11,559 bases of DNA. It comes from an uncultured Bacteroidota bacterium. GTDB taxonomy: Bacteria; Bacteroidota; Bacteroidia; Chitinophagales; Chitinophagaceae. The stretch lies in contig CAINEG010000072.1 in the NCBI GenBank assembly GCA_903847655.1, positions 1-11,559 on the forward strand, read 5' to 3'. The position numbers were made by a program, and so were the translations under genes. Below, piece after piece: positions 1 to 8,221 of this stretch (positions within the stretch are counted from its first letter, which is position 1; each line of letters starts with the position of its first letter). The notes under the pieces are model-generated. The model made no database searches. It saw only the letters and a program-made list of their open reading frames with translations, and was not told the origin of the DNA.

Positions 1-932
1 GCGTTGTAAATATTTTCACGCACCGAATTGGTACTGACTCTTAAACTATCTAAGCCAGCTTCCGCTAAAATTTTTACAGCCACTGGATTAGAACCATTGG
101 AATTAATATTGATACTTCCTTTATCGGTATGTTTTCTAATTTCAATAATGGATTCTTTCATCGTTTCCCACATCAACAAAGGTTCTCCTTCGCATCCTTG
201 TCCAAAGCTTACAATAGGAAAAGGGGCGGTCATTAAATGGGGCACAGTATATTCTACTACTTCGGCAGCGGTAGGTTTAAAGACTAAACGTTCTTGGTTT
301 GAAATAATTTCTTCTTCAATAGGTTGAAAAGAAATACATCCAATACAATTGGCATTGCAAGCAGGGGATATAGGAATAGGACATTCCCATCTGCTCATCG
401 CAAAATTTCTTGCTGCTGGACAATGATAAGTCATGCAACAGTTTTCCATTAAATGCTTGACCAATCTATTTTGACTATAGGTTTCTAATAATTTACTTGT
501 TCCTTTTTCAATTATTTTTTGATCATAACCTTCGCAATCTTGTCTAATGTCTTTTTCAATTCTTACGGCGGGTACATAATTTTTTCCATCCTGCCAGCCC
601 ACCGCTGTATAACAAAATAAAGGAAGTGTAGGTGCATTGGCTAAGGTTTCATAAGCCGCTATATATAAACCAGTATGAGCCGGAGGAATAAAGGCAGCTA
701 CGGCCCAACCTTTTTCACAAATGCGCATTTCACCTGTTTCCACATCGATGCCAATGCCTCTTCTTTCTGGTAATTCATACAAGCTTCCTCCATTGGGTAA
801 TTCCATCCAATCTTCTAGAGGTACTTCGTAAGCGTCCCAGCCAGCACGGCCTGTTACATACAAGCTAGTGTCTTCAAATATTTGGCCTTTGCCGTCAGAA
901 TATAAAATATAGGGGGAGCTTTGTATTGACAT
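1..932 (-). CDS. Radical SAM protein of unknown substrate, partial (C-terminus beyond the left edge)
   Basis: The frame from the ATG at 932-930 stays open to position 1, giving 310 residues of an incomplete protein. The radical SAM cluster motif is CNANCIGC, with cysteines 192, 196 and 199 that would bind the [4Fe-4S] cluster used to cleave S-adenosylmethionine. It is followed by SFGQGCEGEPLL (residues 242-253), which fits the GGE-like SAM-binding region, and by a strand SINSNG (273-280 region). About 190 residues precede the radical SAM core, which is long for this superfamily. Cysteines 165, 166, 171 and 184 crowd just ahead of the motif and could bind a further cluster; that is inference. 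The start lies 16 nt after the stop of the membrane protein gene at 949-1515, so the two are probably co-transcribed. No maturase or peptide substrate is visible nearby. The superfamily is certain; the reaction is unknown. Confidence 0.9.
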   Translation of the reverse strand, partial: MSIQSSPYILYSDGKGQIFEDTSLYVTGRAGWDAYEVPLEDWMELPNGGSLYELPERRGIGIDVETGEMRICEKGWAVAAFIPPAHTGLYIAAYETLANAPTLPLFCYTAVGWQDGKNYVPAVRIEKDIRQDCEGYDQKIIEKGTSKLLETYSQNRLVKHLMENCCMTYHCPAARNFAMSRWECPIPISPACNANCIGCISFQPIEEEIISNQERLVFKPTAAEVVEYTVPHLMTAPFPIVSFGQGCEGEPLLMWETMKESIIEIRKHTDKGSININSNGSNPVAVKILAEAGLDSLRVSTNSVRENIYN

Positions 933-948
933 TGGGTAAAGGTATCAA

Positions 949-1515
949 TTAGGATTTAATTAAATTAGAATTGGCCATTTGTTGGGCACAAAAAGCATTA
1001 AATTCTGCTGTAATGGTAGCCGTTACTGGCTCATTGATTTGTTTTTGGATCAGTTGATTGTTTTTGAAATCTATGGTGATCAAATCATCTTTGATTAAAG
1101 CATTTTGAACCATGGTCCAGGAATAATATTTTTTAGGAAAGGTATTGATCACTATTCCAGTGGGGTCAAAAGCCAATTCGTAGGGGAATTTCACTTGCCT
1201 TTCGAATAAGGCCCCAATTAAAAAGATGCCTGCAATCAATAGACCATTGGGTTGTAAAAACCATCCCCAGGAAGCCAGGAGCAAACCTAAGCGGTAATAG
1301 GGTATTTGGCCTCTTTTTCTTTGAAAAACACAGAAAATCCACCAGCTAATAAAGGAAGTCATAATGGCAAAAATGAGTGCTGGCTTAGGAAATAAGCCTA
1401 AATAGAGGGAATAGGAAATGGCCACTACGGATATCAATAGCATGAATTGGCTGATCCTGTCTACGTTTTTGAAATCGGGACTTTTGCATACAATAATATA
1501 GTCAAAAACACGCAT
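949..1515 (-). CDS. Small inner-membrane protein with C-terminal PH-like (YcxB-type) domain
   Basis: A 188-residue protein with no recognised name. Hydrophobic segments lie near residues 22-42, 45-64, 73-87 and 90-105, separated by short charged loops such as QRKRGQ (65-70). This suggests three or four membrane helices. Residues from about 110 to 178 look like a soluble beta-rich domain: a strand pair around FDPTGIVINTF, then KKYYSWTMVQNALIKDD, then LITIDFKNNQLIQ. That pattern, with a Trp before a short turn and an 'LTIDFKN'-like strand, resembles bacterial PH-like domains of the YcxB type; the match is by eye. The gene is the likely first gene of an operon with the radical SAM gene 16 nt downstream. 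It is divergent from ccmE across a 65-nt gap. No catalytic residues are evident, so a scaffolding or membrane-sensing role is only a guess. Confidence 0.75.
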   Translation of the reverse strand: MRVFDYIIVCKSPDFKNVDRISQFMLLISVVAISYSLYLGLFPKPALIFAIMTSFISWWIFCVFQRKRGQIPYYRLGLLLASWGWFLQPNGLLIAGIFLIGALFERQVKFPYELAFDPTGIVINTFPKKYYSWTMVQNALIKDDLITIDFKNNQLIQKQINEPVTATITAEFNAFCAQQMANSNLIKS

Positions 1516-1542
1516 AAAATTTTAGTTTCTAGTGGAGTAATA

Positions 1543-1576
1543 TTTGGTGCAATTTAAGCCCATTTGGTTAACTTTG
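1543..1576 (+). promoter_or_regulatory. Candidate Bacteroidota promoter for ccmE
   Basis: TAACTTTG at 1569-1576 matches the -7 consensus TAnnTTTG. TTTG at 1543-1546 is a possible -33 element, with 22 nt between them, slightly longer than usual. The box ends only 4 nt before the ccmE ATG, so a transcript from here would have almost no leader. It lies in the 65-nt divergent gap shared with the membrane protein gene at 949-1515. Confidence 0.45.
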
Positions 1577-1580
1577 CACT

Positions 1581-1991
1581 ATGAAGAAAACACATCTTAT
1601 TTTATTGGTATTAATTGCAGCAGCTATTGTGGTGCTGATCAGCTATACTGGCGATTTAAGTAGCTACGAAACCATTGGCTCCGCCAAGCAAAAAGAAGGC
1701 AAGTTTGTCAACTTAATTGTTAAAATGGATAAGTCGGTAGCTGTTCAATACGATCCAGTCAAAGATCCTAATTTATTGCAATTTAATGTGCAAGACAGTC
1801 TAGGGGGTAAAATTGCAGTAGTTTACCACAATACCATGCCAACCGATATGGAAAAATCTGAAAGATTGGTGTTAAAAGGTAAAGTGCAAGGGGATCATTT
1901 TGAATGTTCAGCGATTGTAATGAAATGTCCTTCTAAATACAAGGACAATCCCAATGCCATGAAAGAACAACCGGTAACCATCAGCAATTAA
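1581..1991 (+). CDS. ccmE: Cytochrome c maturation haem chaperone CcmE, cysteine (CxxxY) type
   Basis: CcmE takes haem from the CcmABCD exporter side and hands it to the CcmF lyase on the outer face of the cytoplasmic membrane. This 136-residue protein has one N-terminal membrane anchor (about residues 5-22), then an OB-fold-like beta domain (about 38-118) containing the strands KFVNLIVKMD, KIAVVYHNTMP and RLVLKGKVQGDHFECSAIVMKC. The haem-attachment motif is CPSKY, Cys116 and Tyr120. In classical CcmE this motif is HxxxY with a covalent haem-binding histidine, so this is the CxxxY variant known from some archaea and Desulfovibrio. The only histidines are His5 and those in VYHN and GDHF, none at the motif. 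The next in-frame ATG would remove the anchor, so the start at 1581 is well supported. The gene lies 17 nt before ccmF, as expected for a shared operon. ccmA, B and C are not in the window. Confidence 0.9.
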   Translation: MKKTHLILLVLIAAAIVVLISYTGDLSSYETIGSAKQKEGKFVNLIVKMDKSVAVQYDPVKDPNLLQFNVQDSLGGKIAVVYHNTMPTDMEKSERLVLKGKVQGDHFECSAIVMKCPSKYKDNPNAMKEQPVTISN

Positions 1992-2008
1992 TTATTTCAA
2001 TTAGGTCA

Positions 2009-4447
2009 ATGAATACAACAAAGTTTATTGGGGAGCATTTGCTGCCTGGACAAATAGGATATTTTTTAACGATACTAAGTTTAGTGGCCGCCTTATTAGC
2101 CAGTTTTGCTTTTGCTAAAGCTTTTTTTTCAAAAGAATTATCGGTACAAGCGCAGTGGAACAAATTGGCTAAAATTGCTTTTTACATAGAAGCGCTATGT
2201 ATTTTTTCATGTTTCGTTGTACTATTTTATATTATTTCCAATCATTTGTTTGAATACAAGTATGCTTATATGCATAGCGACAAGAACCTGCCTTATCAAT
2301 ATTTATTAAGTTGTTTTTGGGAAGGGCAAGAAGGAAGTTTTTTATTGTGGAGCTTTTGGCATTGTGTATTAGGCTTATTTGTGTTGGCTAGATTAAAAAG
2401 ATGGAACAACAATATCAATGGGGTGATGATGGTCTTGAATTTTGTTCAATTTGTCTTGGCCACCATGGTGGTGGGCTTGTTTATTTTTGATGCTAAATTA
2501 GGCAGCAGCCCATTTTTATTGTTAAGAGAAGAAATGAGTTGGCCCATACTTTCACGTCCCGATTATTTACATTTAATTAAAGATGGTACAGGTTTAAATA
2601 CTTTATTACAGAACTATTGGATGGTGATTCATCCGCCTATTTTATTTTTAGGTTTTGCTTCTACTACCATTCCATTTGCTTTTGCAGTGACAGGTTTAAT
2701 TAAAAAAGAACATGATTGGATGGATCATTGTTTGCCTTGGGCTAGTTTTTCTGCAGGGATTCTGGGTTTAGGTATTATGATGGGTGCCGCCTGGGCTTAT
2801 GAGAGTTTAACCTTTGGAGGTTATTGGGCCTGGGATCCAGTAGAAAATGCCTCCTTGGTGCCTTGGATGACCTTGGTATCCGCCATCCATGCTTGTATCA
2901 TTTACAGAAAAACTGGAGGCAGTTTAAAAACCACTTATTTCTTTTTTGGAATAAGTTTCTTACTTGTTTTGTATTCTACTTTTTTAACCAGAAGTGGCAT
3001 ATTGGGAGATACATCGGTGCATGCTTTTACAGACCTAGGAATGAATACACAATTATTGGTGTTTTTGTTAATTTTTGTGCTTCCTTATTTTGCATTATTT
3101 ATGGTAAGGATGAAGGATATGAAAGCGCCGCAAAAAGAAGACGAAATTAAAAGTAGGGAGTTTTGGATGTTGGTAGGGTCCTTGATTTTATTTTTATCTG
3201 CAGTGGTGATTATTTCTATTACTTCGATTCCGGTTTTTAATAAATTGTTTGGCACCAAGATTGCACCTCCTGAAGATGCAGCTTTTGCACACAACCAAGT
3301 ACAAGTTTTTGTGGCCATCATTATTGGCTTATTGACAGCGGTTGGACAATATTTAAAATTCAAAGGAACTACGGGAGATTATTTTAAAGAGAAAATAAAT
3401 TTGCCCTTATTAATTACGATTGTTGTGACGGCTGTAGTTTATTTCTTTGTTGGCGTAAAGTTTACGGAGAAGGGCATTGGTTTTACAGGGGCGATCTATG
3501 TAGCTTTATTTGCTTCCATCTTTACAGTGGTTGCCAATTTATTCTACTTCTTCTCGGTGCAAAAAGGAAAATTAAAATCCGCAGGCGCTTCCATTGGGCA
3601 TGTTGGCTTTGGGCTAGTCCTGGTAGGTATTTTAATCTCTTCCTCTAATAAAACAATATTAAGTTGGAATACCACAGGTATCAGCCCATTGCGTATGGAA
3701 TCAAAAAAGAGTCCTGCAGGCAATCCAAAAGAAAACATTACTTTATTTGAAGGTATTGCCACAGACATGGGTAAATACATGGTCACTTATGTGCAAGACA
3801 GCTTTGATATTTTAGACAAAAGATTCTTTGTATTAAAATTCAAAGAGAAAAAAACTGAGGAAGAATTTTTCTTGTATCCCGATGTTTTGAAAAACAATAA
3901 AGGGATGGAAGGCTTTTCTGCCAATCCATCTTCCAAACATTATTGGAACAAAGATATTTTCGTTTATGTTACTTCTTTTCAAGATCATTCAACGGAGGAT
4001 ACCAGCAGTTTTCTGCCCCATCAAATGGCTATTGGGGATTCTATTTTTTACAGCAATGGCTATGTCAAATTGGACAAAGTTTTGGTGAATCCAAATACCA
4101 ATAGACCTGCTGGAAGCAATGAATTAGTTTTACAGTTGTCGGTCACTTCTAAAGAAGGTTTAAAGTATCAAGCTAGTCCGAGTATTATTTTGGAAGGCAT
4201 GAGCTTGCAAGCTAATTACGATACGGTAAAAGCACAAAATTTAGTCTTGAGTTTTAATAAAGTTGTGGACCAGCAAAAAGGTTTGTTGGAAATAGGGATG
4301 AAGGAATCTGCTTCTTTAACCAATTTGATTACTTTGAAAGCCTACGAGTTTCCATTTATCAATATTTTATGGATAGGGGTGATCGTAATGGTTTTTGGTT
4401 TTGGCTTGGCTACTTTTAATAGAGTGAAAAAATTCAAAGCCAAATAA
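2009..4447 (+). CDS. ccmF: Cytochrome c haem lyase subunit CcmF (CcsA/CcmF family)
   Basis: CcmF attaches haem delivered by holo-CcmE to the CXXCH motif of apocytochromes c. This 812-residue integral membrane protein is about 150 residues longer than the E. coli form. The family's WWD haem-binding signature is plain: GGYWAWDPVENASLVPW at 270-286. Histidines expected to ligate haem are present: His208 in VIHPP and His338 in SVHAF, matching the periplasmic pair, and His294 and His531 (SIGHVGFG), matching the transmembrane b-haem pair. Many hydrophobic helices fill residues 15-545. A soluble, presumably periplasmic domain runs from about 550 to 780, and a last helix lies at about 783-803 before a basic tail. 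The soluble domain accounts for most of the extra length and is usual in Bacteroidota. ccmE lies 17 nt upstream and is its haem donor. Residue equivalences to E. coli are from memory of the family, not from an alignment. Confidence 0.95.
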   Translation: MNTTKFIGEHLLPGQIGYFLTILSLVAALLASFAFAKAFFSKELSVQAQWNKLAKIAFYIEALCIFSCFVVLFYIISNHLFEYKYAYMHSDKNLPYQYLLSCFWEGQEGSFLLWSFWHCVLGLFVLARLKRWNNNINGVMMVLNFVQFVLATMVVGLFIFDAKLGSSPFLLLREEMSWPILSRPDYLHLIKDGTGLNTLLQNYWMVIHPPILFLGFASTTIPFAFAVTGLIKKEHDWMDHCLPWASFSAGILGLGIMMGAAWAYESLTFGGYWAWDPVENASLVPWMTLVSAIHACIIYRKTGGSLKTTYFFFGISFLLVLYSTFLTRSGILGDTSVHAFTDLGMNTQLLVFLLIFVLPYFALFMVRMKDMKAPQKEDEIKSREFWMLVGSLILFLSAVVIISITSIPVFNKLFGTKIAPPEDAAFAHNQVQVFVAIIIGLLTAVGQYLKFKGTTGDYFKEKINLPLLITIVVTAVVYFFVGVKFTEKGIGFTGAIYVALFASIFTVVANLFYFFSVQKGKLKSAGASIGHVGFGLVLVGILISSSNKTILSWNTTGISPLRMESKKSPAGNPKENITLFEGIATDMGKYMVTYVQDSFDILDKRFFVLKFKEKKTEEEFFLYPDVLKNNKGMEGFSANPSSKHYWNKDIFVYVTSFQDHSTEDTSSFLPHQMAIGDSIFYSNGYVKLDKVLVNPNTNRPAGSNELVLQLSVTSKEGLKYQASPSIILEGMSLQANYDTVKAQNLVLSFNKVVDQQKGLLEIGMKESASLTNLITLKAYEFPFINILWIGVIVMVFGFGLATFNRVKKFKAK

Positions 4448-4460
4448 AAGACATTGAATC

Positions 4461-4481
4461 AAATAGTTTAACCTATTTTTT
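4461..4481 (+). terminator. Weak AT-rich hairpin with T-tract after ccmF
   Basis: AAATAG at 4461-4466 pairs perfectly with CTATTT at 4473-4478 around a 6-nt loop. The stem runs straight into further T residues to 4481. It lies 14 nt past the ccmF stop, in the 83-nt gap before the DUF4294 gene. With only one G-C pair the stem is weak, so partial termination or chance are both possible. Confidence 0.35.
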
Positions 4482-4530
4482 AGATTTTTAAACAAAGAAT
4501 AGAGGTTACTTTTTCTAATTTAGAGGATCA

Positions 4531-5148
4531 ATGAATATGAAGAAGCGTTTGATATATTTATTGGTGTTTGTTTTGGCCATTGTTAGTTCGCCCCAAATAC
4601 ATGCACAAACTGGTACCTACGATACCTTAAGGGTAGAGGCGTACATTAGCCCAGAAGGAGATACCATCCCTCAATCCTGGTTGCCATCCGCTCAAGTCAA
4701 TGCTATTCTAAATTCGCATTGGAAAAATTATTGGAAAAACTGGACCCGACTTAGAAATGCAGTCTATGTTACTTATCCTTACGCGAAAACAGCAGGTAAA
4801 ATTATTTCAGAAGTAAATTTACAATTGGCCCATGTATCAGATGAGCGCCAAAGAAAACAAATCATTAAATCTAGGGAAAAGGAATTGAAAAGAGATTTTG
4901 CAGATAGGGTGACCAATTTATCTGTGTATCAAGGTAAGGTGTTGATGAAATTAATCAATAGAGAAACCGGAAATAATTGCTATGAAATCATAAAAGAGTT
5001 CAAAGGTGGATTCAATGCCGGTTTTTGGCAAACAGTGGCCTTTGTTTTTGGAAGTAATTTAAAACAACAATACGATGCCAAAGGGGATGACAAAGACATC
5101 GAAAAAATCGTAATAGAAGTGCAAAAATTATACGGGTACAAAGGGTAG
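4531..5148 (+). CDS. Secreted DUF4294 domain protein, function unknown
   Basis: A 205-residue protein beginning with a basic n-region (MNMKKR), a hydrophobic stretch (residues 7-19) and a probable signal peptidase site after HA at residue 25, so it is exported. The mature part carries the pattern I recognise as DUF4294, a family largely restricted to Bacteroidota. The recognisable blocks are YISPEGDTIPQSWLP near the N-terminus, RLRNAVYVTYPYAKTAG, a charged helix with DERQRKQIIKSREKELKRDF, and KVLMKLINRETGNNCYEIIKEFKGGFNAGFWQ in two blocks, ending with a helical tail. No catalytic motif is evident and the family has no known biochemical role. ATG at 4537 is an alternative start that would drop two residues and leave the signal peptide intact. 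The gene sits 83 nt after ccmF and 48 nt before glnS, all on the plus strand. Confidence 0.85.
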   Translation: MNMKKRLIYLLVFVLAIVSSPQIHAQTGTYDTLRVEAYISPEGDTIPQSWLPSAQVNAILNSHWKNYWKNWTRLRNAVYVTYPYAKTAGKIISEVNLQLAHVSDERQRKQIIKSREKELKRDFADRVTNLSVYQGKVLMKLINRETGNNCYEIIKEFKGGFNAGFWQTVAFVFGSNLKQQYDAKGDDKDIEKIVIEVQKLYGYKG

Positions 5149-5196
5149 GTTTTTGAGCCCTATTTTAGTATCTTTACCCGAATAGTCCCATCTACA

Positions 5197-6855
5197 ATGA
5201 GTGAAGAAAAAAGTTTAAATTTTATTGAAGAAATTGTTTCCCAAGATTTAGCAGCGGGTAAACATAAATCTATATTAACTAGGTTTCCACCTGAGCCCAA
5301 TGGCTATTTGCACATTGGCCATGCGAAGAGTATTTGCTTGAATTTTGGTTTGGCCAAAGATTTTGGCGGTGGCACTAATTTAAGATTTGATGATACCAAT
5401 CCCACCACCGAAGAAACGGAATATGTTGAAAGCATTAAAGCCGATTTAAAATGGTTGGGCTTTGAATGGGTAAAAGAATGTTATGCATCAGATTATTTTG
5501 ATACCTTATATGGCTTCGCTTTACAATTAATTGAAAAAGGGTTGGCCTATGTAGATGACAGCAGTCCCGAAGAAATAGCCATACAAAAAGGTACGCCCAC
5601 TGCTGCAGGTACAGGGAATGAATATAGAAACAGAAGTATTGCTGAAAACTTAGAATTATTTACCAATATGAAGGCGGGTGCTTTTGAAGATGGCGCTAAA
5701 GTGTTGCGTGCTAAAATTGATTTAGCCAATCCAAACATGCTTTTGCGTGATCCTATTTTATATCGTATTAAGAAGGCGCATCATCATCGTACGGGAGATC
5801 AATGGTGCATTTATCCTATGTATGATTTTGCCCATGGCCAAAGCGATGCAATTGAAAACATCACTCATTCTATTTGTACTTTAGAATTTATACCGCACCG
5901 TGCCTTGTATGATTGGGGTATTGAGCAATTAGGTATTTTCCCTTCCAAGCAATATGAGTTTGCACGACTGAATATGACGTATACCATTATGAGTAAACGT
6001 AAATTATTACAGTTGGTGCAAGAGAATCATGTAGAAAGCTGGGATGATCCTCGAATGCCCACCATAAGCGGTATGCGCCGAAGAGGCTATACCCCAGAAA
6101 GTATCAGAGATTTTTGTGACAGAATAGGTATTGCTAAAAGAGAAAACATCATTGATTTTAGTTTATTAGAATTTTGTGTTAGAGAGCATTTGAATAAAAT
6201 TGCACAAAGAAGAATGGTTGTAACTGATCCTATTAAATTAGTGATTACGAATTATGATCTAGGGGAAGAAATACTTCATTCAGAAAACAATCCTGAAGAT
6301 GCTGATGGGGGTGTGAGAGCAGTTCCATTTAGTAAAGAATTATGGATCGAAAGAGATGATTTTATGGAAGTACCTACTAAAAAGTATTTTAGACTAGGAC
6401 CTGATTTAATGGTTCGTTTGAAAAGTGCTTATATCATTAAATGCGACAGCTTTGATAAAGATGATCAAGGAAATATCAAAACAGTCTATGCAAGTTATTT
6501 CCCTGATAGCAAAAGTGGATCAGATACTTCAGGTATTCATGTAAAAGGGACCTTGCATTGGGTAAGTGCCAAGCATGCAGTGCCTGTTGTATTAAATGAA
6601 TATGATCGGTTGTTTAAGGTAGAAGATGTGGCTGGCGCAGAAGGCGATTTTAAAGATTACATCAATCCTAATTCATTAACAAAAGTGACCACTGCTTGGG
6701 GCGAACCTGCCTTATTGGAAGACAGTAAGGAAGCACGTTTTCAATTTTTAAGAAAAGGCTATTTTTATCAGGATACTACAAGTACCCAAACTGCACTCGT
6801 GTTTAATCGCACGGTTACTTTAAAGGACGCTTGGGCCAAAGAGCAAAAAAAATAA
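5197..6855 (+). CDS. glnS: Glutamine--tRNA ligase (GlnRS)
   Basis: GlnRS charges tRNA-Gln with glutamine using ATP in the cytosol. The 552-residue length is close to the E. coli enzyme (about 554). Class I signatures are clear. RFPPEPNGYLHIGHAKS contains the HIGH motif at residues 39-42. RFDDTNPTTEE follows and typifies the GlnRS/GluRS subfamily. YTIMSKRKL holds the KMSKS equivalent at 265-269, in the MSKRK form used by GlnRS. The blocks DQWCIYPMYDFAHGQSDA and ENITHSICTLEF are characteristic of GlnRS rather than bacterial GluRS. The C-terminal half (about 340-552) is the two-barrel anticodon-binding region, including FRLGPDLMVRLKSAYIIKC and LNEYDRLF. Having GlnRS means glutaminyl-tRNA need not come only from transamidation. 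tilS follows 19 nt downstream. Confidence 0.97.
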   Translation: MSEEKSLNFIEEIVSQDLAAGKHKSILTRFPPEPNGYLHIGHAKSICLNFGLAKDFGGGTNLRFDDTNPTTEETEYVESIKADLKWLGFEWVKECYASDYFDTLYGFALQLIEKGLAYVDDSSPEEIAIQKGTPTAAGTGNEYRNRSIAENLELFTNMKAGAFEDGAKVLRAKIDLANPNMLLRDPILYRIKKAHHHRTGDQWCIYPMYDFAHGQSDAIENITHSICTLEFIPHRALYDWGIEQLGIFPSKQYEFARLNMTYTIMSKRKLLQLVQENHVESWDDPRMPTISGMRRRGYTPESIRDFCDRIGIAKRENIIDFSLLEFCVREHLNKIAQRRMVVTDPIKLVITNYDLGEEILHSENNPEDADGGVRAVPFSKELWIERDDFMEVPTKKYFRLGPDLMVRLKSAYIIKCDSFDKDDQGNIKTVYASYFPDSKSGSDTSGIHVKGTLHWVSAKHAVPVVLNEYDRLFKVEDVAGAEGDFKDYINPNSLTKVTTAWGEPALLEDSKEARFQFLRKGYFYQDTTSTQTALVFNRTVTLKDAWAKEQKK

Positions 6856-6874
6856 TTACCTCAACTACATTGGC

Positions 6875-8221
6875 ATGTTAACGCTCGAAAACTTTACTAA
6901 ACATTGGGAGAAAAAGTTTCCAGCGCTCAGCTTAAAGAAGCACCATTTTTTAATCGCCATTAGTGGCGGGGTAGACAGTATTGTACTTGCCCATCTGATG
7001 CATAGTTGCAAAGCCAATATTACGTTGGCGCATGTTAATTTTCAATTAAGAGCAGAAGAAAGTGTAAGAGATGAAAATTTTGTGCGTGCATTTGCCCAAC
7101 AATTTAATGTCCCCCTTAAAGTACATAGTATAGATACGAATAAATATGCGGCCACTTATAAAATGGGTTTACAAGAAGCTGCCCGTGAAATAAGGTATGC
7201 TTGGTTTGAATCTTTGTTAGCAAAGGAGGAAGTACTTTTGACAGCCCATCATGCAGACGATCAAGCAGAGACTGTGCTGATGCAATTGTTCAGAGGGACA
7301 GGCTTGCATGGGCTAACCGGTATTCCCGCTAGACGACACGATGTTTTAAACTTGGCCAGACCCTTATTGCCTTTTACTAAAGCGCAAATAAAACAATACG
7401 CCACAACTAATGGCTTAAGCTTTGTAGAAGATAGTTCTAATAGTAAAGACGATTATACCCGTAATTTAATTCGCAATAAAATTATTCCACAAATTCAGGA
7501 AGTTTATGCCCATGTGAATGAAAATATTTTCTCCACCGCAGAGAAATTAAAAGAGGCAGAAGCCATTGTAGAGGCTACGGTAGCATCTTTTTGGAAAAAA
7601 GGATTTAAAATTAAAAAGGGCATACCCACCTTACCCATCAGTTATTTTAATAAGGTAAAAGACAATGCTACTTATACCTGGGGCTTGATCCAATCTTATG
7701 GTTTTAAACCAGCGCAAATTACCGAAGTACATAAATTATTGGAGGCCTCTAATGGGGCTTATATAGCCACGCCTACGTATCGTTTTATTAAATACAATGA
7801 AGTCATTCAAATTGTCTCTAATGATACTAGTAAAGAACATTTAGTTATTTATGTAGGGGAAGGCGTAATGCAAACTAAATATGGAACTTTGCAATTAGAG
7901 CTTTTAGAGGCCATAGAAAACACAAGCATAGATCCTAGTCCCAAAATTGCCTATCTAGATGCAGCCAAATTAGACTGGCCTATTTTATTTAGAACCTGGC
8001 AGTCCACAGATTATTTTTACCCCTTGGGTTTAAGAAAGAAAAAGAAGTTGAATCATTTTTTGGGCAGTTTAAAATTAAGCCCAGCCATTAAAGAGCAAGT
8101 AGGCATTATCGCTGTTGGAGATAAAATTTGTTGGGTAGTAGGGCACCGATTAGATGATCGATTTAAAATTACGCCGCAAACCACTAAGGTGTTAAAAATT
8201 ACTTACCAAGATAAGTCCTAA
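6875..8221 (+). CDS. tilS: tRNA(Ile)-lysidine synthase TilS
   Basis: TilS converts C34 of the CAU-anticodon tRNA-Ile to lysidine with ATP and lysine, so that it reads AUA and is charged with isoleucine. The 448-residue length fits the full three-domain form. The N-terminal PP-loop is SGGVDS at residues 30-35. The second signature, HHADDQAETVL at 125-135, continues into the LFRGTGLHGLTG block. A third block, DSSNSKDDYTRNLIRNKI, completes the catalytic domain. The C-terminal domain is recognisable by FYPLGLRKKKKLNHFL and WVVGHRLDDRFKIT, close to the usual 'P.G..G.KKL..F' and 'G.RID.RFK' patterns. The gene starts 19 nt after glnS and is probably co-transcribed with it. Its last 23 nt overlap the 3' end of the opposing rhomboid gene. 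Confidence 0.96.
   Translation: MLTLENFTKHWEKKFPALSLKKHHFLIAISGGVDSIVLAHLMHSCKANITLAHVNFQLRAEESVRDENFVRAFAQQFNVPLKVHSIDTNKYAATYKMGLQEAAREIRYAWFESLLAKEEVLLTAHHADDQAETVLMQLFRGTGLHGLTGIPARRHDVLNLARPLLPFTKAQIKQYATTNGLSFVEDSSNSKDDYTRNLIRNKIIPQIQEVYAHVNENIFSTAEKLKEAEAIVEATVASFWKKGFKIKKGIPTLPISYFNKVKDNATYTWGLIQSYGFKPAQITEVHKLLEASNGAYIATPTYRFIKYNEVIQIVSNDTSKEHLVIYVGEGVMQTKYGTLQLELLEAIENTSIDPSPKIAYLDAAKLDWPILFRTWQSTDYFYPLGLRKKKKLNHFLGSLKLSPAIKEQVGIIAVGDKICWVVGHRLDDRFKITPQTTKVLKITYQDKS

Noticed and set aside
28..327. Open 99-residue plus-strand frame at the left end
   Set aside because: It is antisense to the radical SAM gene, whose frame carries the CNANCIGC and GEP motifs. The plus frame shows no family pattern.
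2824..3786. Open frames inside ccmF on both strands (2824-3150, 3085-3363, 3544-3786)
   Set aside because: They are shadows of the ccmF frame, which carries the WWD motif and conserved histidines across this stretch.
5169..5176. TATCTTTA as a glnS promoter
   Set aside because: The final G of the consensus is A and the nearest upstream TTTG is only 13 nt away. Read-through from upstream genes is equally likely.
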